The notes: generated by a model from the letters alone, not told the origin. Counted from the stretch's first letter, positions 26,870-36,349 are shown. The stretch: 43,123 nt of DNA from Mesorhizobium muleiense (GCF_900099905.1 NZ_FNEE01000037.1:1-43123), one strand, 5' to 3'. Numbers and translations are program-made.

Positions 26870-27875
26870 AGGATTTGACGCGTGCCATCGTGAGGGCCCG
26901 ACCATGTCGCACCAAAACCTCATGCTCTTCGGCCTCCAATCTCTTTAAATCTGTTGCCACCAGCGAGGCGAAAGCGGCGTCGCCAGGCCGTTCCTCGCCT
27001 ACCCGGCTGTCGATTGAAAACCAGATGGGTTTCGGGCCCTTTTTCGCGTCGTACGACAATTGCAGACGAGCAAATTGAAGACCTCTTACCTGCTCCATCA
27101 TGATGTTGATCGCCTCCTTGAGCACGATTGTCCCGGACTCCGTCGGATGAGGGGACACGGCGAACGGCTTGCCGCCATCACTTACAAAACACACATCGAC
27201 GGGATTGCGCCGCGCTCGCATCAACGGGTTCACGCCCAGATTATCGTAAATGCCTCCATCGCTCAGCGTCGCGTATTCGCTGAGGGAATTGGGATAGATG
27301 TCGGCATTGAGCCGTAGCGGGGGAAACACGGGCGGGAAAGCCGAGGATGCTGCCACGGCCAAGCTGATTGGATAGTTACTCGCATTCGCGGTGCCGCTCT
27401 CGTGCTCCCCCATCGTTTCTCCAGCGTCTTCTCCGGGCGCCAATGCCTTGCCTGCAACAAAGAAAAACATGTTGCCGGTGGCCAGGTTGGTGGCGTTGAG
27501 ATAGATTCGTGGACCATCTCTGAGAGCGGATAGCCGTGCACCCGCGAACAGATCCCGATCGTAGCTTGCGCCAAGCTTCTCCAGGCGTGTTTCGAAGGGG
27601 TCCAGGATACCTCCGATGATCGAAGAGACGGCGATCGACTTTGTCAGCAGATAGTCCGAAAGGCCCTTCAGCACATCCTGTTTGCCCCAATTCAGCGCCA
27701 AGTAGGCGCCTGCCACGCTCCCGCCGCTCACGCAGCTGATGAGATCAAGCTTGTCGAGTAAGTCGAGTTCCTGGAGAGCCGTAAACGTCCCTACATGGAA
27801 CGCGGCAGCACGAAACCCGCCCCCCGAGAGCGCAATTCCAAGTTTCTTGGTTTCGCCGTTGATTAGAACGACCAT
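26847..27875 (-). CDS. Patatin-like phospholipase
   Basis: A 342-residue patatin-fold lipid acyl hydrolase with a Ser-Asp dyad. The oxyanion loop GGGFR is at residues 18-22, the nucleophile lies in ISCVSGGSVAG (Ser50, a CVSGG variant of GxSxG), and the catalytic Asp is in SDGGIYDNLG (D206-G-G). The N-terminus KKLGIALSGGGFRAAAFHVG starts almost directly at the catalytic fold, with no signal peptide, so the enzyme is probably cytoplasmic. A G-rich ribosome-binding site precedes the ATG at 27875. It lies 46 bp after the MBL gene. In known defence systems patatins degrade membranes after activation; that role here is inference. Confidence 0.9.
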   Translation of the reverse strand: MVVLINGETKKLGIALSGGGFRAAAFHVGTFTALQELDLLDKLDLISCVSGGSVAGAYLALNWGKQDVLKGLSDYLLTKSIAVSSIIGGILDPFETRLEKLGASYDRDLFAGARLSALRDGPRIYLNATNLATGNMFFFVAGKALAPGEDAGETMGEHESGTANASNYPISLAVAASSAFPPVFPPLRLNADIYPNSLSEYATLSDGGIYDNLGVNPLMRARRNPVDVCFVSDGGKPFAVSPHPTESGTIVLKEAINIMMEQVRGLQFARLQLSYDAKKGPKPIWFSIDSRVGEERPGDAAFASLVATDLKRLEAEEHEVLVRHGRALTMARVKSYAPELLK

Positions 27876-27921
27876 CGTATACCCCCCATTGAGAATTCCC
27901 CGCCGACCCGAGCAGCTGGCA

Positions 27922-29463
27922 TCATGAAAGGTCGAACGTCATCTCAACAAAAAGATCGCTGTGTTCGATCTTGACCGGCCGCTTTGCTGACGTCGGGTTG
28001 TTTCGGAAAGCTCGTTTTTCGACGGTTGGATTACCGTCGCCCTGAACGATGCGTCCCTTGGTCTTTTCCTGCAACGCCTTGTAAAGCTCCTCGAACGGCA
28101 TCCTCCACCCGCTTCCAGGTTCCGCTCGACCCTTACCTTGAATGGCCGCGACCGCCTCTACGACCGGTATCGCGGCTACTAGTCGTGGGTCGACCATGCG
28201 CTCCAGACCGAGCGCTTTGACCGTGGCATTATGACTCCCATGGTGTCCGACCTTGTAAAAGGTTGTCCGGCGCAACAGGTCCTCTGCGGTGACAGGTTTG
28301 CCCGAGGACATAGTCTTCGCGGCGGGAGGATAGGTCTGGTCATTCCAAGACAGCCAATTCCCCACCTGGGCGTCTCCGGGAAACAGCAATACCTGGCCAT
28401 CGGGGAGTTCAAACGCCAGTGCCAGGCTGGTGTTGTTTGTATCCGAATCCATCTTCAGGGCCAAAGCTTCGATGGAGCCTGTCCAGTCGCTGTCAATCCT
28501 ACGCCACTTTTCGGCCGGAGCGTCATACAGTTTGCGGACCCCCGACTTGGTCGCCTTCTTGCGACGGGTTTTCTCTTTCAGGGGTCTTTGGTAAACGGCC
28601 GAGAAAGGCAGGACTGTGTCGGTTCGATTGGCAAGAAGCGAGAGCTGGGCATTTACTGTGCTTTCCGCCGCCGCGGCGGCGTCCAGACGCGTCAGATATA
28701 CCTCCTTCGCCTGTCCCTTGGATGGGGTGTCTTTTCGCAGCAAAACTTCATCTCGAGGCGGGCCAAGAACAAAGGCCTTGATATTGAACTCGTCGAGGTC
28801 AATGACCTGTCCAGGCTCAAGATAAGATGTTGAATCGGCACCAGCTTTATCCTTCAGCATTTGCATGATTTCGGCCGTCCCGAAGACGCCCGATGCACCT
28901 AGCCCGTTTATGGCGACTGGCCCGGCGAAAGCGGCAAGCGCCGCTGCCGTTCGCAAGCCGGGATGCGCATCGCCTTGCGCCAGCGTGGCCGCCGCCGCCA
29001 AAGCCTGCTTTCCCTTCGAAAATCGTGCCCTTAGGACCTGAGCCTGCGGATCTTTCAGGTTTTCGGTCCAAGCCATCCAAAGCCGGCCGATGGAAACCGC
29101 ACCGTCAAGGAATGCGCCTTTTTCGAACGCAAACCCGGACAGATGGTCGTAGTGCTCGTGGGTTATGACCAGCAGGTCGATCCGGTTGCCGACGGTCTTC
29201 AGGACGTCTTTCGCGATCGCTGAAATGCGGGCCGGGCCTGCCTCAACTTCGGACAGGCGCTTTTTACCGATCCGGTTCACGACCTTCGGGTCAAGTTTGG
29301 CGATCAGATCGGCTCCAGCGGCAACGTTCTGGAGGACCCCACAATCTATAAGTATGGATCGCTCCAACTCCGCGCCGCCGTCGTCCAACGTGGTGCGAAT
29401 GAGGAAGCAATCGCCCAAGATGCCGCGATACATCCTGATCCTCAAGAGCTTCAATATCCCCAC
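27922..29463 (-). CDS. Metallo-beta-lactamase-fold hydrolase (ComEC/Rec2-like)
   Basis: A 513-residue MBL-fold protein. The zinc motif HEHYDH is at residues 102-107 after LLVITH, the later Asp is in LLFPGDAQVGNWLSW, and a second His cluster is VGHHGSHNATVKALG. These match the stand-alone MBL domain related to the C-terminal part of ComEC. The start is GTG at 29463, two bases after the upstream stop, with GGGGAGG six bases before it, so translation is coupled. An inserted region of about 150 residues separates the zinc motif from the second half. Substrate could be nucleic acid or phosphodiester; not known. Confidence 0.88.
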   Translation of the reverse strand: MGILKLLRIRMYRGILGDCFLIRTTLDDGGAELERSILIDCGVLQNVAAGADLIAKLDPKVVNRIGKKRLSEVEAGPARISAIAKDVLKTVGNRIDLLVITHEHYDHLSGFAFEKGAFLDGAVSIGRLWMAWTENLKDPQAQVLRARFSKGKQALAAAATLAQGDAHPGLRTAAALAAFAGPVAINGLGASGVFGTAEIMQMLKDKAGADSTSYLEPGQVIDLDEFNIKAFVLGPPRDEVLLRKDTPSKGQAKEVYLTRLDAAAAAESTVNAQLSLLANRTDTVLPFSAVYQRPLKEKTRRKKATKSGVRKLYDAPAEKWRRIDSDWTGSIEALALKMDSDTNNTSLALAFELPDGQVLLFPGDAQVGNWLSWNDQTYPPAAKTMSSGKPVTAEDLLRRTTFYKVGHHGSHNATVKALGLERMVDPRLVAAIPVVEAVAAIQGKGRAEPGSGWRMPFEELYKALQEKTKGRIVQGDGNPTVEKRAFRNNPTSAKRPVKIEHSDLFVEMTFDLS

Positions 29464-29465
29464 AC

Positions 29466-31367
29466 CTAACCTCCCCGGTGCACCAGAGCGAACGGTTCGT
29501 CCAACGCAGTGCCGGTCGATCCCCCTTGCAGTCCATAACCGAACGCAGTCGAGCCGAAGCGGTAACCCGCAAGGAAATCGCGTTGTTGCTCCAGCCGGGC
29601 ATCGTCACTAATTCGCTTTCGGACTGCGTAACGCAGGTGACCCTCCCGAAGGTCGAAGATGAGTGTGGCACCACCGCGGAACACAAAGTCCGCGCCCGAC
29701 GGGTTATCGCCGTGCTTGTCTTGAAGCTCCTGTTCGTTCTGATCGTAGAAGCCGCGCCGCTGCTGTACAATTTCAATGATAAGTTGGCGGAGATCCTGGC
29801 CGTCGGGTCCTGTTCGCCGGGAGGTTCTTACAGAATGAATTTCCACGGGCGGAGCAAATCCCTTCGGGTCCCCTGGCCGGCTCAGTATCGTCTCGCGGTC
29901 GTCATACGAGATCAAACCTCGTCGGAAGACTACTCCGCACACCTCTTGCCATGGCTTATCCTCGGTGGTCCGAAAGCTCTCCGATCCCAGGATCCACCAA
30001 TGCACGCTCTCCGCGTTCTCCTCAGCGGCCTTGATTGCCGTCGTCCGATCGAATTTTGGCTCCAAATCCAGGTCCAAATCGTCATAATCGGCCGCCAGAT
30101 GATGGACCGGCGCCTCCCACAACAAACTGTCGACAGCCAAAGAGAGACAGCCCTCCGGGATGATACCGCGCCGCCGAAACCCTTCTATGATGGCGAGCCG
30201 ATAATTAAGCACGTCATCGGGCACCAGGTCATAGTCCGCCGTTATGATTGCCCGGAGAAAATCGCCAAAGCGGACGTCTACTGGCGGCAGGTAGTCGAGG
30301 GCGCGGATGCACATTCGCATCACGTGTTCCGCCGCCTTGCTCGCCTCCCGGGTTAATCGTTTGACCAGGTCTGGATGGAGGTTCTGGTCGGGACCAATGC
30401 CGGGTCTGATGCCGGCGATTCTGAGCAGATCAGCGGTGCGGTTCTCATAGATCGACAGAAAAGCATCGAAAACGGCCGCCACCAGGACCGCGCCGCGTTC
30501 GTGAGGCTCCGTCATGTCGTCGCGCAAGATCACGGGCGCAGCGCCACTGTGATCGTCAATCGCCTCGCGAAGGGCTCCGTCCCGGCCGGTAGCCTCGCCG
30601 AACTGCCGGGCGAGGCCGCTGAGGAGGGAGCGGTTGTCGAGGCTACCGCCGTCTTTCGCAATCTGGGCGCTGACTGCTTCCTCAAGCGAAAAATGTGAGA
30701 ACAGAGCGACGATATCGGCAAAGGCTTCGTGGAACGCCAAGCTGTCTACGCTGGTCGGTTCAGCAAACCGCCGGTGAAGTCCATCCAGGATAGCATGCGT
30801 GACCTCGTGAACGATGATGTCATGCGAAAGCGCGGTAAACACCCATTTGGCGCCGGCGCTGTGCGCGGACGTCTGAAAATAGCCGAACAGGAGGGCCTTC
30901 TTTTCCCGGCTGTAATAAGCATTGGGCTCGCGAAGGGCATGGGGATAGATACGCAATTTATAGACCGGCTCGTATTTTCGCCCGTTGGGAACGCGACGCG
31001 GAGCCCAGAAGACTCTCCTGCCAAGCGCCCGTTCGAAAGTTCGAATAGTCTTCATTGCAACGGCGAACACCATCTGCTGGTGAAAGCGGGGATCGCCTTC
31101 CGAGGGGGCCAAGCCGTCCTGAGCCAGGAGGTAGGGGTGATTGAGGTCCACCGGCTCATAAAATTGGCCGCTGACCGGATCGATATCAATAACTTCAAGG
31201 TAGTCATTGATGGGGCCGGGCTGAATTTCTTCCTCCCAGCTCTGCTCCCAAGGTATTTTAATTGTTGCAACATTAACGCCTGCAGTCGCAGCCGACGTAG
31301 AAGCCTGCGGGTCGAAGGCATAGACCCGCAACCGGCGAACAGGCGGAGCCGTATATTGCCCCGACAT
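29466..31367 (-). CDS. M4-like (gluzincin) metallopeptidase
   Basis: A 633-residue protein beginning MSGQYTAPPVRRLRVYAFDP with no signal peptide. The zinc site is HEVTH at residues 187-191, followed 22 residues later by HEAFADI (Glu214), the thermolysin-type third ligand spacing. Upstream are the family-typical YYSREKKALLFGYF and ALSHDIIV. After about residue 460 a further domain of unknown type follows. It is the first gene of a six-gene minus-strand operon with an MBL hydrolase, patatin, two small proteins and a DUF2235 hydrolase. A cytoplasmic protease could process one of the lipases; that is inference. Confidence 0.85.
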   Translation of the reverse strand: MSGQYTAPPVRRLRVYAFDPQASTSAATAGVNVATIKIPWEQSWEEEIQPGPINDYLEVIDIDPVSGQFYEPVDLNHPYLLAQDGLAPSEGDPRFHQQMVFAVAMKTIRTFERALGRRVFWAPRRVPNGRKYEPVYKLRIYPHALREPNAYYSREKKALLFGYFQTSAHSAGAKWVFTALSHDIIVHEVTHAILDGLHRRFAEPTSVDSLAFHEAFADIVALFSHFSLEEAVSAQIAKDGGSLDNRSLLSGLARQFGEATGRDGALREAIDDHSGAAPVILRDDMTEPHERGAVLVAAVFDAFLSIYENRTADLLRIAGIRPGIGPDQNLHPDLVKRLTREASKAAEHVMRMCIRALDYLPPVDVRFGDFLRAIITADYDLVPDDVLNYRLAIIEGFRRRGIIPEGCLSLAVDSLLWEAPVHHLAADYDDLDLDLEPKFDRTTAIKAAEENAESVHWWILGSESFRTTEDKPWQEVCGVVFRRGLISYDDRETILSRPGDPKGFAPPVEIHSVRTSRRTGPDGQDLRQLIIEIVQQRRGFYDQNEQELQDKHGDNPSGADFVFRGGATLIFDLREGHLRYAVRKRISDDARLEQQRDFLAGYRFGSTAFGYGLQGGSTGTALDEPFALVHRGG

Positions 31368-31826
31368 GGCATTTCCCCCATCCCTAGTATTTCAAACACT
31401 ACCGATTGAAATACTTACCGAGATTACACCCTCACTCTATTAGAAACATGCTCGAAACATCGGGTCAATGGCCGGCGCGCTTACAGGCATAAAAAACGGA
31501 AAATGTTCTTGCCGTATCGGAATAACCGGAGCACTCGATCACCAGACCCTGCCGGTTTACTTTCTGAAGAACGGTCGCTTTCGGGTCGTCATCACCGGGC
31601 TAGCGCGTCGCCGCCCGTCCGCACACTTCTTCTAAACCGTTCGCACTCCTGGGCTGACCTGTAGCATCCCATCTGAACGCTTGTTCAGGACGTTCAAGCC
31701 GCTTTATCAATCCCCGAAACCGCAGGCATCGTCTTCCCTAGCTGCTCCGTCGGCGGGTGACGCAGCAAGGCCGTTGATTGCTGGACCAAGGCAAGCCTGG
31801 CCACCGGGAGACGACGTAGGGGGGTC
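31368..31826. promoter_or_regulatory. Divergent intergenic region between two gene clusters
   Basis: This 459-bp, AT-richer region carries the promoters for the minus-strand hydrolase operon and the plus-strand membrane/HEPN-like cluster. On the minus strand a GGGGGAAAT ribosome-binding site precedes the metallopeptidase ATG, and a TTGACC with downstream TAATAG (31425-31455 region, spacing about 20) is a weak promoter candidate. On the plus strand GGGGGG precedes the ATG at 31827. No gene was seen inside. Confidence 0.45.
31387..31414. promoter_or_regulatory. 9-bp inverted repeat, candidate operator
   Basis: GTATTTCAA, a 10-base spacer (ACACTACCGA), then TTGAAATAC form a perfect 9-bp inverted repeat 20 bp upstream of the metallopeptidase start. 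Size and symmetry fit a dimeric repressor or activator site. No HTH gene is adjacent, so the regulator is unknown. Confidence 0.5.
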
Positions 31827-32324
31827 ATGGCTGAGTTATCGAGTCCGTCGACATCTCAACTGTCAGAAGATGAGCGCGCCAGGATCTCAGACAATCAGCG
31901 GCGCGCCAGGCGTGAAAGGGGAAAATGGGGCGATGGCTCAGATCTTATAGTCGGTTTGATCGCCAGTATCCTGATTTTTGGATGCCTCTTTATGTTCGCC
32001 AAGAACTACGATGCGAGTAGGCCTGAACTGTTTTACCCATGTCTCCTCAGCGGCACCCTCGGGGCATCCCTTGGATGGGCAGCCGGAATATTCATATCAC
32101 CTTACGGGGATGGTGAACGCGAAGCGTTTGCCAGCTTAGGAAAGCTCGTTTACGGATTTCTGAGCGGATACGCGTTCAGCAAAATCGATCCTCTGGTCAT
32201 CGCCCTCCTGAAGCCGGAAGCGGCCGCGACTTCCAGCCCTGCCCTCATCTATGCGACAGTTGCGCTGGTGGCGTTTCTCACAAGCCTTGCACTCACCTAC
32301 ATAAGCCGCTCGTATTGGCGTTAA
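31827..32324 (+). CDS. Small four-TM membrane protein
   Basis: A 165-residue protein with a charged N-terminal 38 residues and four hydrophobic segments at about residues 39-61 (LIVGLIASILIFGCLFMF), 67-90, 100-118 and 135-159. It starts behind a G-rich ribosome-binding site, and its TAA is directly followed by the ATG of the next gene with no gap, so the two are coupled. The family is not recognised. It may anchor or form a channel with the downstream products. Confidence 0.7.
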   Translation: MAELSSPSTSQLSEDERARISDNQRRARRERGKWGDGSDLIVGLIASILIFGCLFMFAKNYDASRPELFYPCLLSGTLGASLGWAAGIFISPYGDGEREAFASLGKLVYGFLSGYAFSKIDPLVIALLKPEAAATSSPALIYATVALVAFLTSLALTYISRSYWR

Positions 32325-33173
32325 ATGGCGATCCCTCCCGGCGTCACATTTTCCGAGGTGGGCGACATAGCGTTCGTTCATCAACATGATTGGTTGAGCC
32401 GGCTGATTGTTATCGGGCAGAAAGCGCTTGGAAGGCACGGGGCCCGATTCTCCCATGTTATGGTCTGTGTCGGTTCCGGGATTTGGGCCGATGCAACGCC
32501 AGAAAGCGGCGTGATGATTGCCGCCGAGTCAGCTATTTTCGACAGCTTAGCTCCCGGAGAGTTCCGCATCCTACGTCGACCCTCCATACTTCCGAGAGCG
32601 AGGCCAAAGCCGTCATTCAAGAACGCGTTGGACGCCCTCCAGCACGAAATCAGCAAGCAAAGTGCTTGGTTTTATGACTTCTTCTATTTTTGCTATCAGC
32701 GATATGACTACCTGCTGGGTTTTTCGCAATACGCGGCAAGTCGAACGTCATTTTGCTCAGATTTGGTCGAGAAGATCTATGCTCGCCGTGCCCCCGGATT
32801 GTTACAGGCCGGACGGCGCAACCGCATCTTCCCACAGGACTTATTTGCGATGGCTACAGACGCGAAATTTGATGACATAACTCAAGCGTTTTCCGAAGGC
32901 CGCCGGACATTCCCCTCTACCACGGACAAAGAGCGGGTTAAGCACATGCTGAACGTCATGGAATTTCGCCTGGGTGCGGCTTTGGACAACATCGCGGCGC
33001 TCGAACAGGGTGAAAGAATAAGGGTCGTTACCAGCAAAATGCCTGGAGGGGATCGTTTACCCCAGACCCCAATCGGTGAATCATTTGGCCCCGCCGAGCA
33101 ACTCACCTGGAGTACAAAAGCGGCTGCAGTTGCGGCCCGAAAAAGGGTGCAAAAGCTAAAATTAAGGTGGTGA
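32325..33173 (+). CDS. Permuted papain-fold (YiiX/NlpC-P60-like) hydrolase
   Basis: A 282-residue protein whose first half has the layout of permuted NlpC/P60-like enzymes (YiiX/DUF830 group): GDIAFVHQHDWLSRLIVIGQ, then FSHVMVCVG with the candidate catalytic His44, then an acidic position near AAESAIFDS, then TSFCSDLVEKIY with the candidate catalytic Cys144. His before Cys is the mark of the permuted fold. The C-terminal 100 residues are a separate helical region. There is no signal peptide, so a cytoplasmic target such as an acyl or peptide bond is more likely than peptidoglycan. Identification is by motif only. Confidence 0.65.
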   Translation: MAIPPGVTFSEVGDIAFVHQHDWLSRLIVIGQKALGRHGARFSHVMVCVGSGIWADATPESGVMIAAESAIFDSLAPGEFRILRRPSILPRARPKPSFKNALDALQHEISKQSAWFYDFFYFCYQRYDYLLGFSQYAASRTSFCSDLVEKIYARRAPGLLQAGRRNRIFPQDLFAMATDAKFDDITQAFSEGRRTFPSTTDKERVKHMLNVMEFRLGAALDNIAALEQGERIRVVTSKMPGGDRLPQTPIGESFGPAEQLTWSTKAAAVAARKRVQKLKLRW

Positions 33174-33270
33174 AGCTAAATCCATGGAGCACAAATGGCC
33201 CCATGCAGATTAGCCTACCTTGGCATCACGACACGGGCGACGGCATCGCCGACACGGATTCATTGACGCC

Positions 33271-34038
33271 GTGACGGAAGAAGACAAACCCAGTGTAACG
33301 GTCACCCTCAACGGCGACGGCGTGATCGCGCCGGCGCTTCAGGCCATCCGCTTGGCGACTGAAATGGTGGCCGTATGCACGTCAGCGATCGAGGCTACAG
33401 ATCTCAACGATCTACCTCGGGACGGGTTTTCCGGGCTGAGCTTCGTGCCTCACGCCGATCAAGCCAAGGCCAAGCTAGCTTATCGCGCGTGGATATTGGG
33501 GAAGGCGTTTCAGGAACTGGCCAGGGGGCTGAGGGCTACGCTCGAGCAAGCCTACATCTACACGCTTGGTTTGAGGGAAGGACGCAAGGTCGAGACCTGG
33601 GGCGAGTTCGAGGACATTTATCTCGCGGCGGAAAAGAAGGCGTCGAGTCTCAATTTTCCAGATTTGCTGCTGGCCGTGCAGGCGCAATTGGCGACGAAGC
33701 TCGATTTCTTTGAGGAGTACCGCTCGCTTCAGAGGGCTCGGAACTGTCTGGAACATCGCAATGGCGTTGTAGGTCATATTGACTGCGACGAAGGCGCGGG
33801 GGCCCTTAGCCTGAAGTTGCCCCGTTTGAAATGTTCTACCGTCAGCGACGGGGAAGAGATCGAGGTTCACAAGAACCAGTACTTTGAAAAGGGCGCGACG
33901 ATCAAAATCAAAAGAGACTTGCGTATTCGTGTCTTCGCCTTGGGGGAAACGGTCTCTTTCACCGCGGAGGAATTCAGCGAGATCGCCATGGCGCTTCGCT
34001 TGTTCGTCGCCGACATTGCGCCGAAGCTGCCGATTTAG
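33271..34038 (+). CDS. HEPN-like protein (candidate RNase)
   Basis: A mostly helical protein of about 255 residues. Near the middle it carries LQRARNCLEHRNGVV, which contains RNxxxH (R157-H162 with the GTG start), the motif of HEPN-domain ribonucleases. Helices before it (AYRAWILGKAFQELARGLRA) fit a HEPN bundle, and a beta-rich tail follows. Two starts are possible, TTG 33220 and GTG 33271; neither has a clear ribosome-binding site and the shorter is given. HEPN RNases are common toxins and defence effectors. The domain call rests on one motif and secondary-structure impression. Confidence 0.5.
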   Translation: MTEEDKPSVTVTLNGDGVIAPALQAIRLATEMVAVCTSAIEATDLNDLPRDGFSGLSFVPHADQAKAKLAYRAWILGKAFQELARGLRATLEQAYIYTLGLREGRKVETWGEFEDIYLAAEKKASSLNFPDLLLAVQAQLATKLDFFEEYRSLQRARNCLEHRNGVVGHIDCDEGAGALSLKLPRLKCSTVSDGEEIEVHKNQYFEKGATIKIKRDLRIRVFALGETVSFTAEEFSEIAMALRLFVADIAPKLPI

Positions 34039-34157
34039 ACCACCGGAATGGCGGTGGGTTGTCGGAGTGCATGCCTGCGAGATGGGCCATTCGAACTGGC
34101 ACTGTGTTCTCCGGATTCCTATATCTAACCGGCGCTATCCCATGGGGACCATGACTG

Positions 34158-35024
34158 ATGAGTGACGATTCTCCCGACTCTCCCAAGCCCATCAAGCTTG
34201 AGGACCTTAAGGTAAGCACCGGCAGTGGTGCCAAGCCATTGAGCGAGATTGCAAAAACACTTGCAGGTATTGGGTCACACGTAAATCCTGCTAAAAACTT
34301 GGCCATCCGCCTGCAGGAACAGCAAGACAAGTTCAGTGATTTGCTCCGGCCCTCGAAGGAGGCGGAGGCGCTTCGGAAGCGCTTTGAATCGCTCACACAG
34401 CCGTCGCCTGCAATGAGGTCCATACTGGATCAGGTGGAAGGCCAAAGGCGACTGCTCGATTCAATCTCGAAGCCGGATGCCGGGGGGCTATTGACCGAGC
34501 GAGCTATTTCGGCCCCTAGAATGCCGGATTTCCAGATGCCCAGAAACCCCATTCTGGACACGAATGCGCAGCTGGCAGAAATCGAACGGAAGTTTGAAAG
34601 CATGCTGGATGTCATGACAAACGCCGCGCGGATCGGCAACGATATTCAAGCCCAGGCAACGACCTTTATAGGAAAGTTCGAAGAGGCCTCCAGCCAGACC
34701 GACAGTTCAGCCAAAAAAGCAATTCTTGTCGGCGTATTTGCGCTCGTGATCGCCACGCTGAGTCCCTTCGCCCCGATGGTCGTTGATTACTTTTCGCCAA
34801 ATCGCACCGTTCCGGCGATCGAGGCTCTCACGCGGGAGGTGGTTTCTGCCGATCGGGCGGCTAGCGCTGACAACCAGAAACTAATTGAGGCGCTCAAGGA
34901 GCGCGACGATCAGGCGACCGGAAGAATTGTCGAGGAAGTTCGCCGCAGGCAGGACGAAACGAATGCCATTCTGCGGGAGCTCATTGAGACCCTGAAAGAT
35001 CGCAATGTGCCTGCCAACCCCTGA
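34158..35024 (+). CDS. Coiled-coil protein with one central TM segment
   Basis: A 288-residue protein with a GGGGACC ribosome-binding site before the ATG. Residues 1-185 are hydrophilic with heptad-like stretches (LAEIERKFESMLDVMTNAAR). One strong TM segment spans about residues 186-209 (AILVGVFALVIATLSPFAPM), and a charged helical tail (VEEVRRRQDETNAILRELIE) follows. Separated by 119 bp from the HEPN-like gene and in the same direction, it may be its membrane-bound partner. The family is not recognised. Confidence 0.65.
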   Translation: MSDDSPDSPKPIKLEDLKVSTGSGAKPLSEIAKTLAGIGSHVNPAKNLAIRLQEQQDKFSDLLRPSKEAEALRKRFESLTQPSPAMRSILDQVEGQRRLLDSISKPDAGGLLTERAISAPRMPDFQMPRNPILDTNAQLAEIERKFESMLDVMTNAARIGNDIQAQATTFIGKFEEASSQTDSSAKKAILVGVFALVIATLSPFAPMVVDYFSPNRTVPAIEALTREVVSADRAASADNQKLIEALKERDDQATGRIVEEVRRRQDETNAILRELIETLKDRNVPANP

Positions 35025-35051
35025 GAACCGGGCTCTGGCGCAAGAGTAGCT

Positions 35052-36349
35052 CTATGCGAACAGCTCACGGTCTCGGATCTTGAACGGGTCTGTATAGTCC
35101 TCAGCCCACCATGGGTCTTCACCGGCCGTAGGCGCCTTTTGCAAGGACGATGTCTTTTTGGCCTCTGCAGCGTCTTCCTGGGTGACGCGGAAATGGTAGT
35201 CGTCGAAGATGCGTATCCCTTCGACCATATACGATGTCGCAATTTTTTGGTCGCGGATGAGGAGCAGGTTCTCTCCGTTCTGAAGGTCAGCGGGCTTGCT
35301 GAAGTTGTAAGAACCGGTCCACACGCGGGCGTCAGGTGTGTTGAAATCGATTACCAGAAACTTGTGGTGCAGATTTGGCCCGATGCCGGTGTAAGGTTCG
35401 ACCTTAAACGGCGTCGGCACGTGTTTGTTGAGGCGAGCGAAATAGACGGGTGCAGTGTTGCCATTGGGCTTATGAACGGTGACACCGGTGTTGTTGTCGG
35501 AAATGCCGTAGGTGAAACCGGGCTGTTGGTAGCCGCTTCCACGGCGTCGGTTACAGCACCGCCTGTGATGCTCAGGAAAGCCAGGGAATAGAGGAGGCAG
35601 GCCTGGGCCTTTTCGACATCCTGGCCGATTTCCGCAAGGCGGGCACGGGCTGTGTCATGGGGAGAAAAGGTGATGCTGGCATCAATGCCCGCCAAGCCGA
35701 GCGGATGCCAGTCGGGTGAGGGACCGTTGGCGAACCCATCCTTTTTCCAATAGGCCTCGAACGCAGCCTTGAGGGGGGCGACGGCTTGAGCGCCCGTTAA
35801 CAGCAAGGCGTTGTTCGATTGAACATAGAGCCCGCGCCAGCTGAAGTTTGTCGAACCGCAGACGGCGCGCGGGACGGCCGCATCCACGATAATCATCTTA
35901 TTATGTTGGAGACCTCCCATCCGTTCCCGCTTGACGTTGTCCTCGCCAGCGGAAGCCTTGAGCAGTGTCTCGGACTGGGTCTCACCACTTGTCTTGAGCC
36001 CATGCTTATCGCTGTCGTCGATGATCATCCTGAGGCGCGGACCGAGCGCGAACAGGCGGTCCATGATTTCGCTTTCGCTCATGTCGTAGGCGACCATGCT
36101 GACCGTTGCGGCAGGATCGGCTACTGCTGCATCCAAAAGCGCAAAGATCTCTTTTCGGGCCTCCAGTCCCATCCATTCGTAGGCATCGTCCGCGTCCGGA
36201 TGCGTCGGCTTGAACGTGGTGCCCTGAGCGACGCGGGCGGGCAGCAATGTTTTGAGCGGCCCGCGAGCCTGATATTTGTCCACGAAAGCCTGGGAAGCCA
36301 CATACCCCCTGGTGGCGCTGCCGTCCGACGTTTCCATGCTAGGGCACAC
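35052..36349 (-). pseudogene. Phospholipase D-family protein with one frameshift
   Basis: A PLD-superfamily protein of about 430 residues with two HKD motifs: HNKMIIVD followed by GSTNFSWRG (H149, K151, D156) and HHKFLVID followed by TGSYNFSKPADL in the second half. At about 35527 one indel shifts VEAATNS out of frame; the correct continuation PGFTYGISDNNTGVTVHKPN runs into the second motif and ends KIRDRELFA. Both catalytic motifs are intact, so the gene could be whole if the indel is a sequencing error. No signal peptide, so it may act on nucleic acid or membrane lipid inside the cell. It is convergent with the coiled-coil gene, 27 bp away. Confidence 0.75.

Noticed and set aside
24983..27875. 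Type VI secretion effector/immunity locus
   Set aside because: DUF2235 and patatin enzymes can be T6SS effectors, but no VgrG, PAAR, Hcp or adaptor gene is in the window.
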